Source: Colias croceus
Lineage: Eukaryota > Arthropoda > Insecta > Lepidoptera > Pieridae
Assembly: GCF_905220415.1 (NCBI RefSeq)
Contig: NC_059546.1
Coordinates: forward strand, 6,262,001 to 6,326,000
DNA: 64,000 bases
Direction: 5' to 3'
Shown piece after piece: positions 62,244 through 64,000 of the stretch; position 1 is the stretch's first letter, and every line of letters starts with the position of its first letter. The position numbers and the translations under genes were made by a program. The notes below the pieces were generated by a model. That model had not been told where the DNA came from and did no database searches. It worked only from the letters and a program-made list of their open reading frames with translations.

Positions 62244-62355
62244 ATGTCTGTTGACATTATGGCTGCGGAGGTACCGAGGCGTTCGCGAGCCGTTACCATG
62301 GAAACCGGAGGGCTCCCGCTAGTTTCTACATTTGCGCTTCTTACTATTGTGGCTG
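62244..62355 (+). CDS. First coding exon of a secreted or membrane protein (partial gene)
   Basis: The exon runs 62068-62355: acceptor TTTGTTTCAG before it and donor GTAAGTT after. Translation can start at 62244, 62259 or 62298, all in one frame that opens after a stop at 62205-62207. The last (ACCATGG) has the best context and gives METGGLPLVSTFALLTIVA, a good signal peptide: short polar start, hydrophobic core, small residues before the likely cut. The second ATG also has a good context. The exon ends in phase 1 after 37 codons from the first ATG, typical for a signal-peptide exon joining to phase-1 extracellular domains. No family can be named from this. Together with the CpG-rich first exon near 49 kb it suggests a long gene, for instance a cell-surface protein, continuing past the window. 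Confidence 0.6.
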
Positions 62356-64000
62356 GTAAGTTTTAAAGTTGTTTCTTTATAACTAATTTTCTGCTTTTCT
62401 TGGTCAACATTTTGCTTTAATTTTTTATAGTTTAAGTTAATTTAAATCCTGTATACAATTTACCAGTGTTTATTACATATTGCTGGTAAGCCACAGCTGG
62501 TAAGTAATGGATATAAAAACATAACATGCTTATTTATATTTAATTTAAATATTAATTATTAGATTGGTAAAATCTTTTTAATCAATGAAGATAGGTAATA
62601 AATAATGCAGACATTCCGAAGGCCCGTTTGATTTGGCGCAGCTAGTAACTTTGGTCTAAACGAACCATAAAAGCAAGCCTGATGAAAGGCTTAATATCCT
62701 GTCCAGTACCTCCTTACGCCTCTCTGAAAACATTAATTTTCTCTTCCTGCCACCGAATAAATTAATGTGAGTGCCACTAAATCTTCCCTCGAAAGTCACC
62801 GGCCAATGTTCATTTTCATCGTTCGCAGCATCTTATAAAACTGCGCTTTAATTTAAAAATGACTGTAGCAATTTAATTTTCTGTCTTTAAAGCGACACTT
62901 TTTATTACTTTTGCTTAATTGTAATTACGTGATGGAGGTATTAGACAAGATATTAATGTGATATTAATGTCTTATAGAAATCTGTGCAAATAAATATGCT
63001 GCACGTCTAGACATTGTAAGCGATGCTGTGGAACCGTAAAACTAACCCCTACATGGGATCGAACAAATTGTTGCGCTTTAATGACTGTCTACGCTAGCTG
63101 CAGTTTAGAAGCAATGCCGACCCAGATTCTCTCACGTTGTCGGCACGCTTACTCTGACGTTAGAACGTTGCCTTAGCAGATTCCAAGTTTAATTGAAAAC
63201 ACTCTAAACAACCCTTCTTTTAATTGCTTTACGCTTTTAACTCATCTCTGCAGTGGCCATGGTGGATTTCTTTATGTAAACTGTAATGAATTCTACCAGC
63301 GGTCAGAACAACGAAAGACGGAGCGGTTTTCGAAACAATAAAATTAACACTTGATAAGAGCTAATCATTGCATTATCCGTATGGAAATTACGGACGCGTG
63401 GTGAATTTAATGCAATTCTATCAGAATGTAATTATAGACGTCGATGGGCGCAAAATACTGAATAATTGGAATACGAAATCGGATGGAGCTGCGAAATTCG
63501 AAATGCGTACAAATATGATTTATATTATGTTCAAAGTTTTGATTAGGTGTAAATCAAGATTAATGGAACAAATCTGTAGATTTATAAACATTAGAAGGAT
63601 CAATAGTAGGTAGATATTAATTAATGAACAGTATCTACCACCGTTCTTTGAAAATTTAAATTTGGATCGACCATTTGAAAGCGTTCTTCTATGCGTGAAT
63701 AATTTACATGAATAAAAATTGGCAGCCCCTTTTATATATTTATTATTTCTACTAAATAACCACAGAATGTTTCGCAAATATCATCAAATTATATATTTCA
63801 AGTCGTAAAGTGATATCAAGATAAACGGCATCGTCGTTAAAGTTAGTGGCCGATGGGCGATGCTACAGTTATTAATTTTCATTCGGTGTGAAACTCGCTT
63901 ATATGAAAAAACTTTGATGCGACATTTTTGACACGGGCCAGATTAACTGCCGCTATCGTTGAAACTACGAATGAACTAAAATACAACTTGCTTTTATTTT
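62356..64000 (+). other. Second intron of the large gene, continuing past the window
   Basis: No phase-compatible exon was found before the window ends. The region around 62960-63330 is slightly richer in GC, without other features. Confidence 0.4.

Overview
The window is animal nuclear DNA, almost certainly from a moth or butterfly. It is AT-rich, has small introns with standard GT/AG ends, and is full of repeats I recognise from Lepidoptera: Helitron-type elements ending in CTAG, a tRNA-headed SINE, TTAA- and TA-flanked MITEs, and a LINE tail with an (AAAT)n run. There is no prokaryotic organisation, rRNA or CRISPR array. Exon boundaries below were placed by eye from splice motifs, reading phase and protein family conservation.

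Layout. 1-7.4 kb is a transposon graveyard. A hAT remnant (703-1242) sits in a nested palindromic repeat (1244-2758). Next comes a TA-flanked element (3741-7361) that carries two other transposons inside it: a 1.87-kb element with TAA target duplications and a 1.25-kb Tc1-like element that still has a broken, intron-containing transposase. 7.66-11.04 kb (+) is a nine-exon DEAD-box helicase of the DDX18/Has1 (pitchoune) family. 15.08-11.64 kb (-) is a convergent BTB/POZ gene of mod(mdg4)-like architecture. Its three common exons can splice, in one identical phase, to either of two terminal exons: a FLYWCH zinc finger (11635-11939) or a cysteine-rich zinc ribbon of the piggyBac transposase type (12961-13286). 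The second possibility is the most interesting thing in the window.

15-48 kb has no recognisable protein gene. It holds tandem repeats, MITEs, SINE and Helitron copies, a 2.1-kb giant fold-back element (35840-37940) carrying 120-bp repeats in opposed arrays, a tRNA-like Pol III unit (41949-42024), and a run of four CATATG-centred palindromes (47061-47150). Around 48.8-49.07 kb a GC/CpG-rich block ends in a strong splice donor. About 13 kb downstream (62068-62355) is an exon with a start codon and signal peptide, again followed by a strong donor. I infer the 5' end of a large (+) gene for a secreted or membrane protein, whose remaining exons lie beyond the window.

The helicase (ribosome biogenesis) and the BTB gene (chromatin/transcription type) are unrelated neighbours sharing a short convergent 3' region. 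The rest is intergenic or intronic DNA shaped by transposons.
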